Source of the DNA: Podospora bellae-mahoneyi | Taxonomy: Eukaryota > Ascomycota > Sordariomycetes > Sordariales > Podosporaceae | Length of the DNA stretch: 64,000 nt | NCBI RefSeq assembly: GCF_035222275.1 | Contig: NC_085882.1 | Location: 3,169,501-3,233,500, forward strand | Reading direction: 5' to 3' | Shown: positions 18,052-29,646 of the stretch, piece after piece | Position numbering within the stretch: the stretch's first letter is position 1 | Layout: each line of letters starts with the position of its first letter | Program-made: the position numbers and the translations under genes | The notes under the pieces: generated by a model | What the model saw: the letters and a program-made list of their open reading frames with translations, nothing else | What the model was told of the DNA's origin: nothing | Databases searched by the model: none

Positions 18052-20243
18052 GGTGGGTTCTGTGTCTGTCTGGCTGCGGTGAAGATGTGGGTTCTGTTGC
18101 CTTCTTGGAACAAGAGAAAAAGAAAACAGCAAGAGGAGGGGAGGAGGGAGGAGGGTGAGGGTGATGGTGGAAATGTAGAAGGGCAGAAAAGGAGAGAAAG
18201 GAGAAAGTGATTCTCTGAAAAGATGGAGAGGAGAGGTGGGTGGTGGCCGAGGTGGGTTGGATTTTGGGTGGGAGGTTTTTTGTCGGTCCTTGTGTCCCTC
18301 TCTCGTTGACGGAACGGGCTCTCGGGGGGGGTTTACCTGCTACTCGAGAGCTGCAGGGCGTGAGGTGGGCGAGAGCTCCGCAGTTTAGTGAAGCAGTGCC
18401 CTGGCGACAGCTAGCTTGCTGGAATCCCAAGAAATGTTGCGGGCGCTAGCTGCAGCTAATTGGACCGACACCAGGTCAACCATCCAACAAACACCGCCAG
18501 TTTCCCCAACTCTTTTTCGCACCCCCTGGTCGCATCATGTCCGATCGCCCAGCGGACTTTCACCAATTCCAGCCAGACCTGCGCTTTTCTGACCAGCGAA
18601 CTTTGACAGCGGGCGGTCGAGGTGGACCCCGCCGTCCCTTGGCAAGGTCTGGTGCGGTCCATGTACAGGTACCTGCGCGGCCCGGAGCCACCAGAGCCAC
18701 AGCATGATCCGATCTTCGCTGGCACCAAGCCCCTGACACTCTTCCAAAATGTTCTTTATCATCATCAACAATCGACCGTGCTCCCATGATGAGACAGAGA
18801 GAGATCAAAGATGGGAGGAACATATGAGACAGTCCTTCAAGGTCAAGGTCAACAGGCATGGCCTGCTGAACACAGTGCCGAGAACACTTGCCAGCGCGGG
18901 GTAACCTCCATAAGCTCTCCATACCCACGTTCTCAAGAGACGGGATCAACTTTGATCTGACCTGGAGACGGTATGGAGACCGGGGCCCGATCGGCAACGG
19001 CGGGCGGGGACAGGAGAAGGTCGTAAAAGATCCAGCTAATTTTTACAGGCACCCACGCACCCACACACAATCATACACATTGAAGCAGGCTAAGGGCCGA
19101 CCGAGCCGGACGTGTACACATGGCAGGCTGATGGCAGAACACCTGTTGCTGCTGTCGTGAGCAAAGGAAAGAAAAAGAAAAGAGAGACACCCGTCAGACC
19201 GTCAGGCTCGAGACAGGACAGGACATGATGTCAGCCCGGGAGCCCGTGATACAGGATGACCCCAGGAGGACGGGAGCTGCTGTTCGGGGCCGGATGATCC
19301 CCAACACCCTCCGCCTTGCGGACGCCGTGATGCAGGGAATACACAGCCGCAGACAGAGACTCAGACCTCGGCGAGATGCGCTGAGGTGAATGGAAGATGG
19401 ATGACAGTCGGGCCATTGCCAGGGACGTATCGTATGCACTTTACTGCGCACACCTATTGCACGAACAGCACCTCAGTTTCACGACGAGAAGTCCCACTGT
19501 CGTCGCAGTCAGGTAGCTCTGCGCCGCCTGCGTGCCTCCCACAGGATCCAGAAACTCAAAACCATCGAGATTCAGTGATTTGATGGTTGGTTCTCAAGGT
19601 GAAGAGGGCGGAAAGAAAGGAGAGGGAGAAAGAGAGAGATGGAGAGACAGGACAGGATGGACAGAATGCAGGGTTCGGTCGGGTCCCCCCCCTCGACGGG
19701 GCTAGCTAGGTAGGCTTGGGAGCTGGAGGTGTCACCGAAGTATTGGTACCTCGGGTCCCTTGACCGCCCCCAGGACAACTGCCCCGCTTGGGTTCAACCC
19801 ACCAACCCCAATGGTTTGGCTTGTTTTTGGCGGGCGGGACATCGGTACCTTTTTTCTGGCCCATCCCCCCCAACCCAAATCCCAAGGAGGCGACGGTCCC
19901 ATTCCCTTGCGTGCCCGCCCAGAGCAACAAGTGAAAGAAGTTAGTTGCTGCTCGTTTTCCAAATCACTCTCCTTTTTTCGACATTCTCCTCCATCTCGTC
20001 CTCTCTCTCCCGGTGTCCTCATCCCTTTAACGAACTGCCCCTCGTTTGAGCACTCGCCCAGTCCACCCACTCGGGAAGAAGCTTGGTAGCTCAATCAACT
20101 TTAGGTGAGCAACCCCTCGCATTCAATGCGTTTCCCGCCTCCTCCATCATCATCATCCTCCTTCACTTTCATCGGGCCACAAAGCTGACCACTGCAAACT
20201 CTCAAGAAACTGAAGACGAAAGGAACAACCACACACTCACATC
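18052..20243. promoter_or_regulatory. Shared divergent ACL1/ACL2 upstream region
   Basis: 2.19 kb between the two start codons, with no recognisable gene. The ACL1-proximal leader is C/T-rich on the minus strand (about 18120-18300). The ACL2-proximal 200 nt are CA/CT-rich, with a probable 5'-UTR intron-like gtgagc after 20103. The centre (18450-19950) is GC-balanced and has several short frames with no coding signal. Probably contains elements for acetyl-CoA and carbon-source control; I did not identify specific sites. Confidence 0.6.
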
Positions 20244-22239
20244 ATGTCGGCGAAAAGCATTCTCGAGGCCGATGGCAAGGCCATCATCAACTATCACCTC
20301 ACTCGCGCCCCTGTGATCAAGCCCAGCACTCTCCCTCCCCCTACCAAGCACAACCCCCCTCCTAGACTCGCCTCTCTTCACTTTCCCGAGGACCAGGACG
20401 TCTCTACCGTTCTTGACCAGGCTGAGGTCACATACCCGTGGCTCCTCCAGTCGGATGCCAAGTTCGTTGCGAAGCCCGATCAGCTGATCAAGCGCCGTGG
20501 AAAGAGCGGTCTTCTCGCTCTCAACAAGACATGGCCCGAGGCGAAGGCGTGGATCGCTGAGCGTGCTGGCAAGACACAGCAGGTTGAGCATGTCGAGGGT
20601 GTCCTCCGCCAATTCCTGGTCGAGCCCTTTGTGCCTCACCCCGCCAACACCGAGTACTATATCAACGTAAGTGTGGCGCGTGCTGGTTGGTGTGTTTCGT
20701 AACGGAGGAATTTGGCGCTAACGCATCCCTTAGATCAACTCAGTCCGCGATGTAAGTTGGTTGTGTGCATCTCCAATTGAATGAAGCCAGGCTTGGCAAA
20801 ACCCCAATCGCCAATCGGAAATCGTTGAGGGTGGTGTTGTCAACGCAGGATGCGGATGTTGAAAAATCGCATGGCAGATGAAGAAAACAAAGCCAGAATG
20901 CAAACACCGGGATTTTCTGGGGGTTTATAATCTGCAGCGATCGTTCATGCCGGTCCTGGCGTTGCGGGCCGCCTGATACAGGCTACCGAGCCGGACGAGC
21001 GGAAGGCTAAACCAGGTTATGCTGTGGATCTGGCGCCATCAAAGTCTCACTTGCACCTGTTGCTTGTGCACGCCGCTCCAACACCGATGCAACTCCAAAA
21101 AGAAACCTATAACTGACCATGATATCAGGGCGACTGGATTCTCTTCACCCACGAGGGCGGTGTTGATGTTGGTGATGTCGACGAGAAGGCCGAGAAGATC
21201 CTCATCCCCGTGGATCTCTCCGAGTTCCCCTCCAACGAGGAGATTGCCGCTACTCTCCTGAAGAAGATCCCCAAGGGTCTTCACAATGTCCTGGTTGACT
21301 TCAGTAAGTTGACAAGCTTAATTTTTTTTTTGTTTGGGGGGTGGGGGGGGACTTATCCGCCGTGCATTTGCTTACCAAGAAACCCTAGTTGTCCGTCTCT
21401 ATGCCGTCTATGTTGACTGCCAGTTCACATACATGGAGATCAACCCCCTTGTGGTCATTCCCAACGAGGATGCCACCTCCGCCAGCGTTCACTTCTTGGA
21501 CTTGGCTGCCAAGCTCGATCAGACTGCCGACTTCGAGTGCGGTGTGAAGTGGGCCATTGCCAGATCGCCAGCTGCTCTCGGCATCACTGCCCCATCATCA
21601 GCCAACGGTTCCGTCAACATTGACGCCGGTCCCCCAATCGAGTTCCCTGCTCCTTTCGGCCGTGAGCTCAGCAAGGAGGAGGCTTACATCGCTGAGCTAG
21701 ACGCGAAGACTGGCGCTTCCCTCAAGCTTACCGTCCTCAACCCCAACGGCAGAATCTGGACTCTGGTCGCTGGTGGTGGTGCTTCCGTCGTCTACGCCGA
21801 TGCCATTGCCTCTGCTGGTTTCGCCGACGAGCTTGCCAACTATGGTGAGTACTCTGGTGCTCCCACCGAGTCCCAGACCTACCACTATGCCCGCACTGTC
21901 CTCGACCTTATGCTCCGTGCGCCATTGAGCGACAAGGGCAAGGTCCTGTTCATCGGTGGTGGTATTGCCAACTTCACCAACGTTGCCTCCACCTTCAAGG
22001 GTGTGATCAAGGCCCTCAGAGAGTACGCCAAGGCTCTCAACGAGCACAACGTCCAGATCTGGGTCCGTCGTGCCGGCCCCAACTACCAGGAGGGTCTCAA
22101 GAACATGAAGGCCGCGACACAAGAACTCGGCCTCCAGGCCAAGATCTTCGGCCCCGAGATGCACGTCAGCGGTATCGTGCCCCTTGCCCTCATCCCCGGC
22201 AAGTGGGAGGCTGCCGGTATCGAGGAGTTCAAGGCTTAA
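20244..22239 (+). CDS. ACL2: ATP-citrate lyase, ATP-grasp/succinyl-CoA-ligase-like subunit
   Basis: The small subunit of fungal ATP-citrate lyase (488 aa), providing the ATP-grasp and CoA-ligase beta-like part that activates citrate. Exons: 20244-20666, 20734-20751, 21129-21303, 21389-22239. The start [19 protein letters not shown] is typical. Visible further on are [17 protein letters not shown] (nucleotide-binding region), [29 protein letters not shown] and [12 protein letters not shown], with the C-terminus GIEEFKA. Exon 2 is a microexon of 18 nt encoding INSVRD. The following intron is 377 nt, long for this genome. The third intron (21304-21388) restores [13 protein letters not shown]. 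All phases agree. It must assemble with the ACL1 product to work. Confidence 0.96.
20734..20751 (+). other. 18-nt microexon of ACL2
   Basis: atcaactcagtccgcgat, flanked by ccttag and gtaagt, phase 0 on both sides. It supplies INSVRD between EYYIN and GDWILF, the continuous family sequence. Confidence 0.85.
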
Positions 22240-22462
22240 ATGTGTCAGTATGAATGTCATGATAAAAAATTCATTTTGAGGACCTAGGTAGCACCCTTCC
22301 ATGTCTATCCAGTCTCTTCTCTGCCGTGTTCTTCTGTTTTCTTTTTTTGTAATTGGGGCGCATCTTTCATGCCGGGTGGGCGGGTAGGAGGGGAGAACGG
22401 ATAAGAATGGAAAGGGAAACGGTTCTTTTTATTTGTCACAAACCCCTTTGTTTAGAAAGTAT

Positions 22463-22468
22463 AATAAA
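22463..22468 (+). terminator. Possible poly(A) signal of ACL2
   Basis: AATAAA about 225 nt after the stop, in a T/A-rich flank. Fungal signals are loose, so this is tentative. Confidence 0.35.
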
Positions 22469-23404
22469 ACGAGGAAGCGCTATGTAGTGTAACTAGTTGC
22501 TGCTGTTTTTGTTTTGGGATCTTTCTGTTGTTTGGCTGGCAAGCTAGATGGAGCGGAAAAGTTGAAATACGTACGCTTCCTAGTGTTTGTTTGGATTGCC
22601 TTGCTGTGGTGTTTGATTTGGTCAATGATCCATAGTTTGCGAGGCATTGAATAGTTAGATTTGGTTCTCATATTTGAAACCAAGATTCCCCGAGGCTTAA
22701 ATGTGAAAGATGTTGTCGAGTGCCAGACTGATGCCTAGGTTTTATAAATTCAAGGGAACCGAGAATGTTTGGATGGGCCCAAGGTCAGCCAAAAGTGTCT
22801 CTCTTTGTTCTCTGAACCATGTGAATACACCTTTTGCGCCCACGATCCCAAATCAGGGTTTCAATAAGAGAATTGTAAATAAACAAGGTTAGATTGAAAA
22901 CGTAAGATATGATTCAGGCATACCACAAAAGACATGGCAGTGAGCATGACAGCCAAGTAGGGGGTACGGTACACATGATATACATTCTTTCTTCCTCTTC
23001 TTCTACTCTAAAGCAACACAGCTCGTTACCAGAATCATCATCTTTAAAATCTCCCCAGGCAACTTTGACTTTCTTTTGTGCAACCTCCACTTCCAAACGC
23101 CGCCAGCATCAGAAATATCGACAGAATCCCCCTTCATACAACAGAAAACCAACCTCTCCACCGCAACTTGCAGAAACGAAATATATGCAACAAACCACCC
23201 CCATCCAACCCCTCTATCAACCAGGCTCCACGCTTCAAAAAGAAAACAACGGCGCAAAACAGGGGTATCATACGGTGTGTGTTCCCATCGGTTTCTTTTT
23301 TTCAACTTGTGTTTTGTGCCAGAAAGAAGAAAAGAAAAAAAACACACCAAGCATTAGATACAAACAACTTCCTGCTACTCCTCCTCTAAAAAAACCAACT
23401 ATAC

Positions 23405-23428
23405 CACACACACACACACACACACACA
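23405..23428. repeat. (CA)n microsatellite
   Basis: About 12 CA units, 90 nt beyond the stop of the minus-strand Gel gene, thus probably in its 3' UTR. Confidence 0.9.
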
Positions 23429-23515
23429 AAAGGTATTATCCTAGCCGACCAAAAGTTTCCACCCAAAAAAAAGCCAAACACACATGATGACAGGTTAAAT
23501 CCACTTTAGAAAGCA

Positions 23516-25105
23516 GCAACCAAAGCAGCAACACCCATCACGAGAGCCAAGACACCACCACCGACCCCATGGCCAGCAGCGCTGTTCTCCTTGTCATCAC
23601 CATCGCCACCGTTGGTGCTGCCCTGCGAGCCGGAAGATCCAGAAGACCCAGACCCAGCGCTGAGGTTAGCAGTGTTGGAACCGGGGGCTGTTATTATCTC
23701 ACATGTCAGTGAACAAAACTCAACACAAGATTTGGAGACGGGGAAAGAAAAAGGAACCCACCATTAATCTCATCATTCGCCAAAGGCTTAACAGCCAAAT
23801 CCTTAATCACCGTCCCGTCCGCGTTCCGAACCTCATACTTGACCTTCCAGTCCTTGATCTCCACCAGCTTCCCCGCCTTCGGCTTGTTCTCAATCCCATT
23901 GTCAATCATCTCCTTCGCCCCCGGAGGCAGCACCGGCAGCGTAAAGTTGTTCTGGAACCCATCAACCGTGATCAGTTTGGGACTGCAGCTCACCGGCTTA
24001 CGCGTGCTGCCCTTTGGCTTCAAGCCCTGCAGCTTCTTAAAGTCAAGCTTCGCATACTGATCCCGGAGAGAGTAGAAATCGCTCATCAGGGTAGCCGGGC
24101 CGTCCTCGGTCATGTTGACAAGGCCGTAGTTGTTAGGCTCCTGGGTGTACTCGTACACGATACCGCCGGCAAAAACGTCGTACATGTCCGGGCCGTAAAT
24201 GCTGCCGATCTCGGTGAAGATGCGAGGGGAGGGCGTGTTGCACCCAAACTCGGAAAAGAAGACGGGCACGGGGGTGTTTTCAAAGCCCTCCACCAGCTTG
24301 TCAAACGACGACTCCGTAAAGGACGAGTCGCCGCACCAAGAGTACGAGTTGAGCGCAAAGAGGTCGCCCATCGACATGTCGTCCTTGTCGCCCTGAAGCG
24401 AGCAGGTAAAGTAGTTGAACGAATCCCACAGAACCTCGCGCACATCAGCGGCAGAGTAACCCACGGGGATCTTGCGGTCAGACCAGTTCTTGATGTAATT
24501 CTTCAAGTCGCGAGTGACCGCGCGGACGTAGGAAGGAACAAACTCGGTCGTCTCCTCCTTGTCAATGACCTCGTTTCCGGAGAAGAAAGCCAAGGTGTTG
24601 GGGTAGTCCTTGAAGGCCTCGACGACGGCGAAGGTGCGGTTGAGGTACGAGGCGTAGTACGACTTGTAGACCTCGAACGAGGTCAGGGCCTCGCCCGGCA
24701 TGGGGGAGTTGACGTCGAGGAGCATGTACATCCCCGCGGCGTTGAAGATGGAGACGCACTCGTCGTGGTTGAGGTCGGGGTTGAGGTTGTAGACCCGGAT
24801 GGCGTTGACGCCGAGGATCTGGAGGAGGGCGGCGTCGCGCATGCAGACGTCCGGGTCCGAGAGGGGGTCGCGCTTCTTCTTGGGGTCGTATCCCGCCGAG
24901 CCGCCGGGCTGGTAGGCCATGCCGACGATTTGGAAGCGGTTGCCGGTTTTGGGGTTGATGAAGTCCTGGCCCTTTACCTCGAGGGGCTGGAGGGCGGCGA
25001 CGGCGGTGGCGCCGAGCGCCAGGAGCGCGGATTGCATCTGTTGCGAGAGGTCAGCATGGCGGCTTCGGCGAGAGACGGTAGGCAGACAGAAAGACGTACA
25101 AGCAT
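23516..25105 (-). CDS. GPI-anchored beta-1,3-glucanosyltransferase, GH72 (Gel/Gas)
   Basis: Cell-wall remodelling enzyme that cuts and re-ligates beta-1,3-glucan at the plasma membrane. Signal peptide (MQSALLALGATAVAALQ), GH72 core with SGNEVID (acid/base Glu, about residue 158) and VFFSEFGCNTPSPRIF (nucleophile Glu), then a linker. No Cys-rich CBM43 module is seen. A 74-nt intron at 23688-23761 (gtgggt...ctgac...aacag) leads to the last exon: Ser/Gly-rich APGSNTANLSAGSGSSGSSG, an omega-like region and the hydrophobic tail VLALVMGVAALVAAF, a GPI signal. The long frame starts at ATG 25037. However, that ATG is directly preceded by an acceptor (ctgac...caacag), and 62 nt upstream lies ATGCTT|gtacgt at 25105-25100. 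A first exon of two codons (M-L) is therefore likely. Both starts give a signal peptide. Confidence 0.92.
25038..25099 (-). other. 62-nt intron after a two-codon first exon (Gel)
   Basis: Minus strand: aaccATGCTT|gtacgt...gctgac...caacag|ATGCAATCC. Phase 0, so M-L is prefixed to MQSALL. The acceptor abutting the internal ATG and a proper branch point support it. Confidence 0.6.
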
Positions 25106-26487
25106 GGTTGCGGGTGCTTTAGCTACTATTACTGAGATAGGTTGGGTTTGAAAGGTTGGAACTCGGAAAAGTTGGAATGTGGTGGTTAGAAAACTTGGTT
25201 GTTTGGGTTTTGTCTGCGCGCGCGTGGGGCGAGTACGAGCAAAAGATGCTCAAAGCAAATAGTGGTTCAAAATGTTGTGTCAAAGGAGTGACTAGAATGA
25301 CAGGAAGGCCCGTTCCTGCCAGTTGGTATGCAAGATGGTTTTGACCTGAAGAGGCTGGCTTGGTTCCCAACAACGGAAACACGAGATGGTGGCTCAGGAG
25401 GAGAAGCAGGTCGCAGAAAACAACCCGGGGAAGGGGCAACATCTTGAAGGAAAGCCAGCCCCCGGTGATGCGAGCCAGGTTGGGCCTAGCGGCACAAGAT
25501 GGCAGCCCCCACAGGTACCACAGCATCAGGGGGGGTCGCCTTTCACTTCATTGGCTGTTCACCGCCTGTCCTGGAGCCGCTCAGGGGTTCTTGTGCTGGA
25601 GCTAGGCCTCTTTTTTGTCGAGATTGAGTTATTACGGGTTCAATTTATGCTCTACCTAGGCCGTAATGTCGATGGCTCTCCGCAATGAAAAATGACTGTG
25701 ACCTGACTGTGCACCACCTGCTCGTATCGAGAGAGCAAAGTCGGTGAGCGGGACAAACCGAGAACAGATCTTCAGGGTCCCCCGTTTAACCTTTTTTTAC
25801 CTCTCGTCCGAAGGAACAGATCATGAAGTCAGAATGCGGCACCTGGAGAAGTTGACGCCGGCCAAGCAATTGTGCAGATCGTTTTTCTTTTGATATCAAA
25901 ACCGTTGGGACAGAAGCCGTTTCTCTCGACGCGCTGCAAATCTCCACTTGCCGAGCGTTTCACTTGGTCTTGGAGCGGCGTCTCAGAATGAAGCGGCAGC
26001 AGGGTGCTGATTGGCTTATCGTTGGCTTCGAGAAGACCGCCTTGTGAGCTTTTGTTCGTCGCCGGTCATGATCTCAGTTTGTCAATTCAAGACGAGTTGA
26101 TGAGATGAGATGAGATGAACACAGCCAGTTTGCCGTGGTTTGGCACGGGCCCGTGAGCTGAGCTCTGTCTTTGACCTCGTGGCGGATGACAAAGCAGGCC
26201 TGACAAATGGGTTTCTAGAATCGTCATCGAAGCTTTGCTAGTGATGCCTATCAATTGAGCGATGGATCTCACTCACAGCTCACAACAGTATACTTCCTAC
26301 TATCCTCCGCATCACATTTGACTCAGTTGAGGTGTATCAGTGAATTTTGACTTCTACAACATCAGCGACAATTTCGTCAGGTCTAACACTTCGGCATCTC
26401 GTTTAAGACACCAATGTTGTAACATTTTGAGCCTCATCTCACATATCACAACCTTCTTGAGCCTCACACACGTCATCAGGCTTCATC
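25106..26487. promoter_or_regulatory. Divergent promoter, Gel and Ubl-WLM gene
   Basis: 1.4 kb. Contains a GATGA run (about 26099-26118) and a C/A-rich leader before 26488. No gene recognised. Confidence 0.5.
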
Positions 26488-27672
26488 ATGGAAACCACCG
26501 ACACACAACCACATATTGATCAACATGCCAACGAGCTCGAATCATCATCAACAGACTCCCCCGCAGTCGAAATCACCATCAAATTCCCACCAGAACAACA
26601 CAACCAAACATGGGCCTTTGAGTCCCAAGACACCTTCGCCCATCTCGTCCAAGCCCTCGGCCTAGAGTTCCCCGAATATGACTGGTAGCTTGCCCAACCC
26701 CCTTTCATCCCGCCCTCACAGCCCCATACTAACACCCCTTAGGGCCAAAAGCAAAGCCCTCCTCGAGAAACGTCCACCCACCCTCAAAAAAGGCATGCTA
26801 ACCCCCTCCACCGACCCCGACCTCCCCCTATCAACCCTCCACACAACCACCCTCCGCTTCCTCGCCCCCAAATCCACCACTCTCGATTCCCTAAAGACGG
26901 CAGCAACAGAAGCAGCAACCCTCCAAGCCCGCCGCGCCCTCGCCCGCTCCCGCCTCGCCCGCCTGCCCCCCTCCCAAAAGAAAACCGCCCTCTCTGACGC
27001 CACCTTCACATTCCACACACTCTCCGCCCTCCCTCACCTGCCCAACTCCCAGAGATCACTCTCTTTTCTTCAACGTCTGAAAGAGGACCCCGGGATTGTC
27101 CACGTGATGAAGAAACACGAGTACTCTGTCGGTTTGTTGACAGAAATGGACCCGATAGCCAACACGTCGGCTAGCGAAGGGGGCGTGACGAGGATACTGG
27201 GGCTGAACAGGAACAAGGGGGAGGTTATTGAACTGAGGTTGAGGACGGACAGGTATGATGGGTGGAGGGATTACAGGGGGGTGAGGAAGACGCTTTGTCA
27301 TGAGCTGGCGCATAATGTTTATGGGGAGCATGATGGGGATTTTTGGAGGTTGTGTAGACAGATCGAGAGGGAGGTTGAGGGGGCGGATTGGAGGAAGAGC
27401 GGGAGGACTGTGGGGGAGGGGGAGTTTGCTCCTGCGAGGGATGGGGAAGGGGAGGGGGAGGGGGAGATGATGGATCATGGGGGTGGGAGGGGGGGACGTA
27501 TGTGCTTGGTGGTGGCGGTGGGTGGCCGGACGGGAGTGGGAGGGGGTTGGCTGCTAGGGAGATAAGGGCTAGGGCGGCGGAGGCGAGGTGGGCTGGGTTG
27601 GAGAGGGCTACGAGGGAGAAGGAAGGGGAAGGGGAGGGGGAGGGGAGGGGGGATGGGGGTGGGGAGAGTTGA
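26488..27672 (+). CDS. Ubiquitin-like/WLM zinc metalloprotease (Wss1-like), probable 1-nt frame break
   Basis: Fungal ubiquitin/metalloprotease fusion resembling S. pombe Wss1b-type proteins, which belong to the Wss1/SPRTN clan that degrades DNA-protein crosslinks. Exon 1 (26488-26684) encodes most of the Ubl beta-grasp (VEITIKFPPEQHNQTWAF). A 58-nt intron (26685-26742; gtagct...actaac...cttag) reconstitutes DW-AKSKALLEKR. The WLM domain has the zinc motif HELAHNVYGEHDGDFW (HExxH plus downstream His). The frame then reads GGGRGG and leaves the family sequence at a run of seven G (27489-27495), ending at 27565. One frame over, the expected GGTYVLGGGGG and ARAAEARWAGL continue to a stop at 27672. 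One G appears to be missing, or a -1 slip is used. It could also be a sequence error. Confidence 0.85.
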
Positions 27673-29646
27673 GGGGTTGGTTTTTGAGCATGGTTTCATG
27701 AGGTTGATGTTTGTGGGTTTGATTGGGTTTTTGAGATGTTCAGTTGACTGTCTACGGCAGCCGATCCACGATATATCAAGGAATGTTTCAGACGACAAAG
27801 CTACTGTTCACCAAAGCCCCTCTTGCTATGAATTCACCTTAATCGAAGTAATGTTTGTCTGTTTTGACGTTGCTTCAAGCAAGCTATAAATGGATACCGG
27901 CCACGTGGGGTCGGTATTGAATGTGATGCATTCCCATCCTTGTCCTTGGGATATCGGCTGATCCCGCAGTTATCGTCAGATACAGTTGTCCACCCGGGTT
28001 CTTTCCATATCAGTTCACCACAACGCGAAAGAGAAGAAGAAAAAGAAAGAAACAAAACAACAACTTTAGCTGCGGTTACACAGATGCGAGGAAAAAAACC
28101 CCAAATCTCCTCCGTCGAAACCTATTGATGGCTCAACCCCAGTCAAGTCAAATGGAGAAAACATCGCTAACGTACACATAGCATCAGGGAAGCCTACAGC
28201 CTTCCCGCCTTTGTCCGGATATCTCTCCCTCCTGTCAAAGTTGGAGGAGAACAAGACTGTCGACCCCCTCGACAAAGCAAGCTTGCCACAGTTCCATTGA
28301 CGAGTTTTACCTCCCACCGCGCGAGCGAGCGAGCGGGCGTGCGGGCGGGCAGACAAGAATCAAGCCCTGTCTCGAGCTGGAGACACAGACAGCCGTTGGA
28401 AGAGAGCGAGAGATCAGTCGGATCGGTCGACGTTCTCGTCCCTTTTCTCGGCTACCTAACACAGTAGGAGCTGACCCAGCATCTTCTCTGCCTGGTTCAG
28501 AACAGTCCGCAGCCCAACATCTTACCTTCTATTCAACCGACCATCCAGAGGGATGGAGAGGCAGGTAGGTAGGTAGGTGACGAGCAGCAGCAGCAGCAGC
28601 AGCGCTTCCGAACGAGGGAGGGAGGGCTCAACAGACACACTCTTTTTTTGTCTTGGGAGTGAGACAGGTTTTGACCCGCTAGACAAGGTCGCAAGTCTTT
28701 TTGTGGATTGACCAGGTCCATCCAACATTTCAACACTCGGATAAAGAAATATCATGTTTTCTTAACCAAATTCTTGACCAAACGGTAAAGCGGCACCCCT
28801 GGCTTGGTTGAGAGGTTGCTTGAGTATTCTTGTGCCTGAAACTGTATAACATACGGATTATCGTAAACACTTTGCTCGGTTCTCATCTGAAACTAGCCTT
28901 TCGACTTCATCTCTACATCTATTCGTCTTTGAAGACCTGGAAGAAATTGAATCTTACGAGATAAAAGTCAGTAAGCAATTAAGTAATCTGCCACTCAACA
29001 ACCCCCCGCCCCCCAATGACACCTCAAACCACCCCTCACACAGTTATCACCTGAATCACCACCAAATTGACTCAAAATATATCATTTCAACCATCTCCCC
29101 CCCTCTTCATAACTATCCAGCTATGCATACTCAAACAAACTCATCCGCTTCCACTCCAAGAAAAATGCCTCACACCAAAACAGCACAATGCAAGTAATCA
29201 GCTATATATACAAATACCACTACCCCAAGAACAAGCCCTGATATCACTCAGCTGTAGAAATCCCCATCTCCTACTCACCAAAATCCTCCCCAATCCAGCA
29301 TCCAGAAACGCCTTGGTGTGGAAAGTGTTTATTTTTTCCATTCCATTGTAATCCCCTCTCCCGGCCTCTAGTTGTAAAAAAGAATAGGCCACCTCCCACC
29401 AAGAGTATCTCCAACAAAAGAATGCCTTGCAATCAACAACGCCCCGAATAATGATGAGCAACTCAAGAAAAAGTCCAGTAGTCCAGTAAAAAGAAAGAAA
29501 AAAAGCGACAAAGAAAACATGATTCTCGGTAAGACAATGCATGAAGCAAAAATGATATATGCCAGAAACGCAACCGAAAAAAGAAAAAAAAATGCAAAAG
29601 GGTATCTCGTCGCCACGTCCTCCACCATTCCCATATGCCACCGGTC
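27673..29646. other. Convergent region, Ubl-WLM gene / WDR62-like gene, no gene seen
   Basis: 2 kb. Contains GAGC/GGGC-type repeats at about 28318-28350, a GTAG tetranucleotide run plus (GCA)n at about 28563-28602, and A/T-rich 3' flank near 29460-29600. No gene recognised. Confidence 0.45.
28563..28602. repeat. GTAG and GCA microsatellites
   Basis: Three GTAG units followed by about seven GCA units (agcagcagc). Non-coding context. Confidence 0.85.

Larger units (their letters stand above)
22240..23515. other. Convergent region ACL2 / Gel, no gene seen
   Basis: 1.3 kb holding both 3' UTRs. Contains a (CA)n run at 23405-23428. Frames at 22909-23487 are low-complexity Lys/Ser/Thr and not convincing. 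Confidence 0.5.

Noticed and set aside
19780-19810. GGTTCAACCC resembling a tRNA B-box
   Set aside because: Flanking bases do not form a T-arm or acceptor stem, and no A-box lies at the right distance.
23706-25151. Long plus-strand frame antisense to the Gel gene
   Set aside because: Mirror of a GC-rich coding strand; the minus strand encodes an unmistakable GH72 enzyme.
28318-28350. GAGC/GGGC-rich run as a possible CRISPR-like or telomeric repeat
   Set aside because: A simple tetranucleotide microsatellite only; no spaced repeats, and no TTAGGG tracts anywhere in the window.
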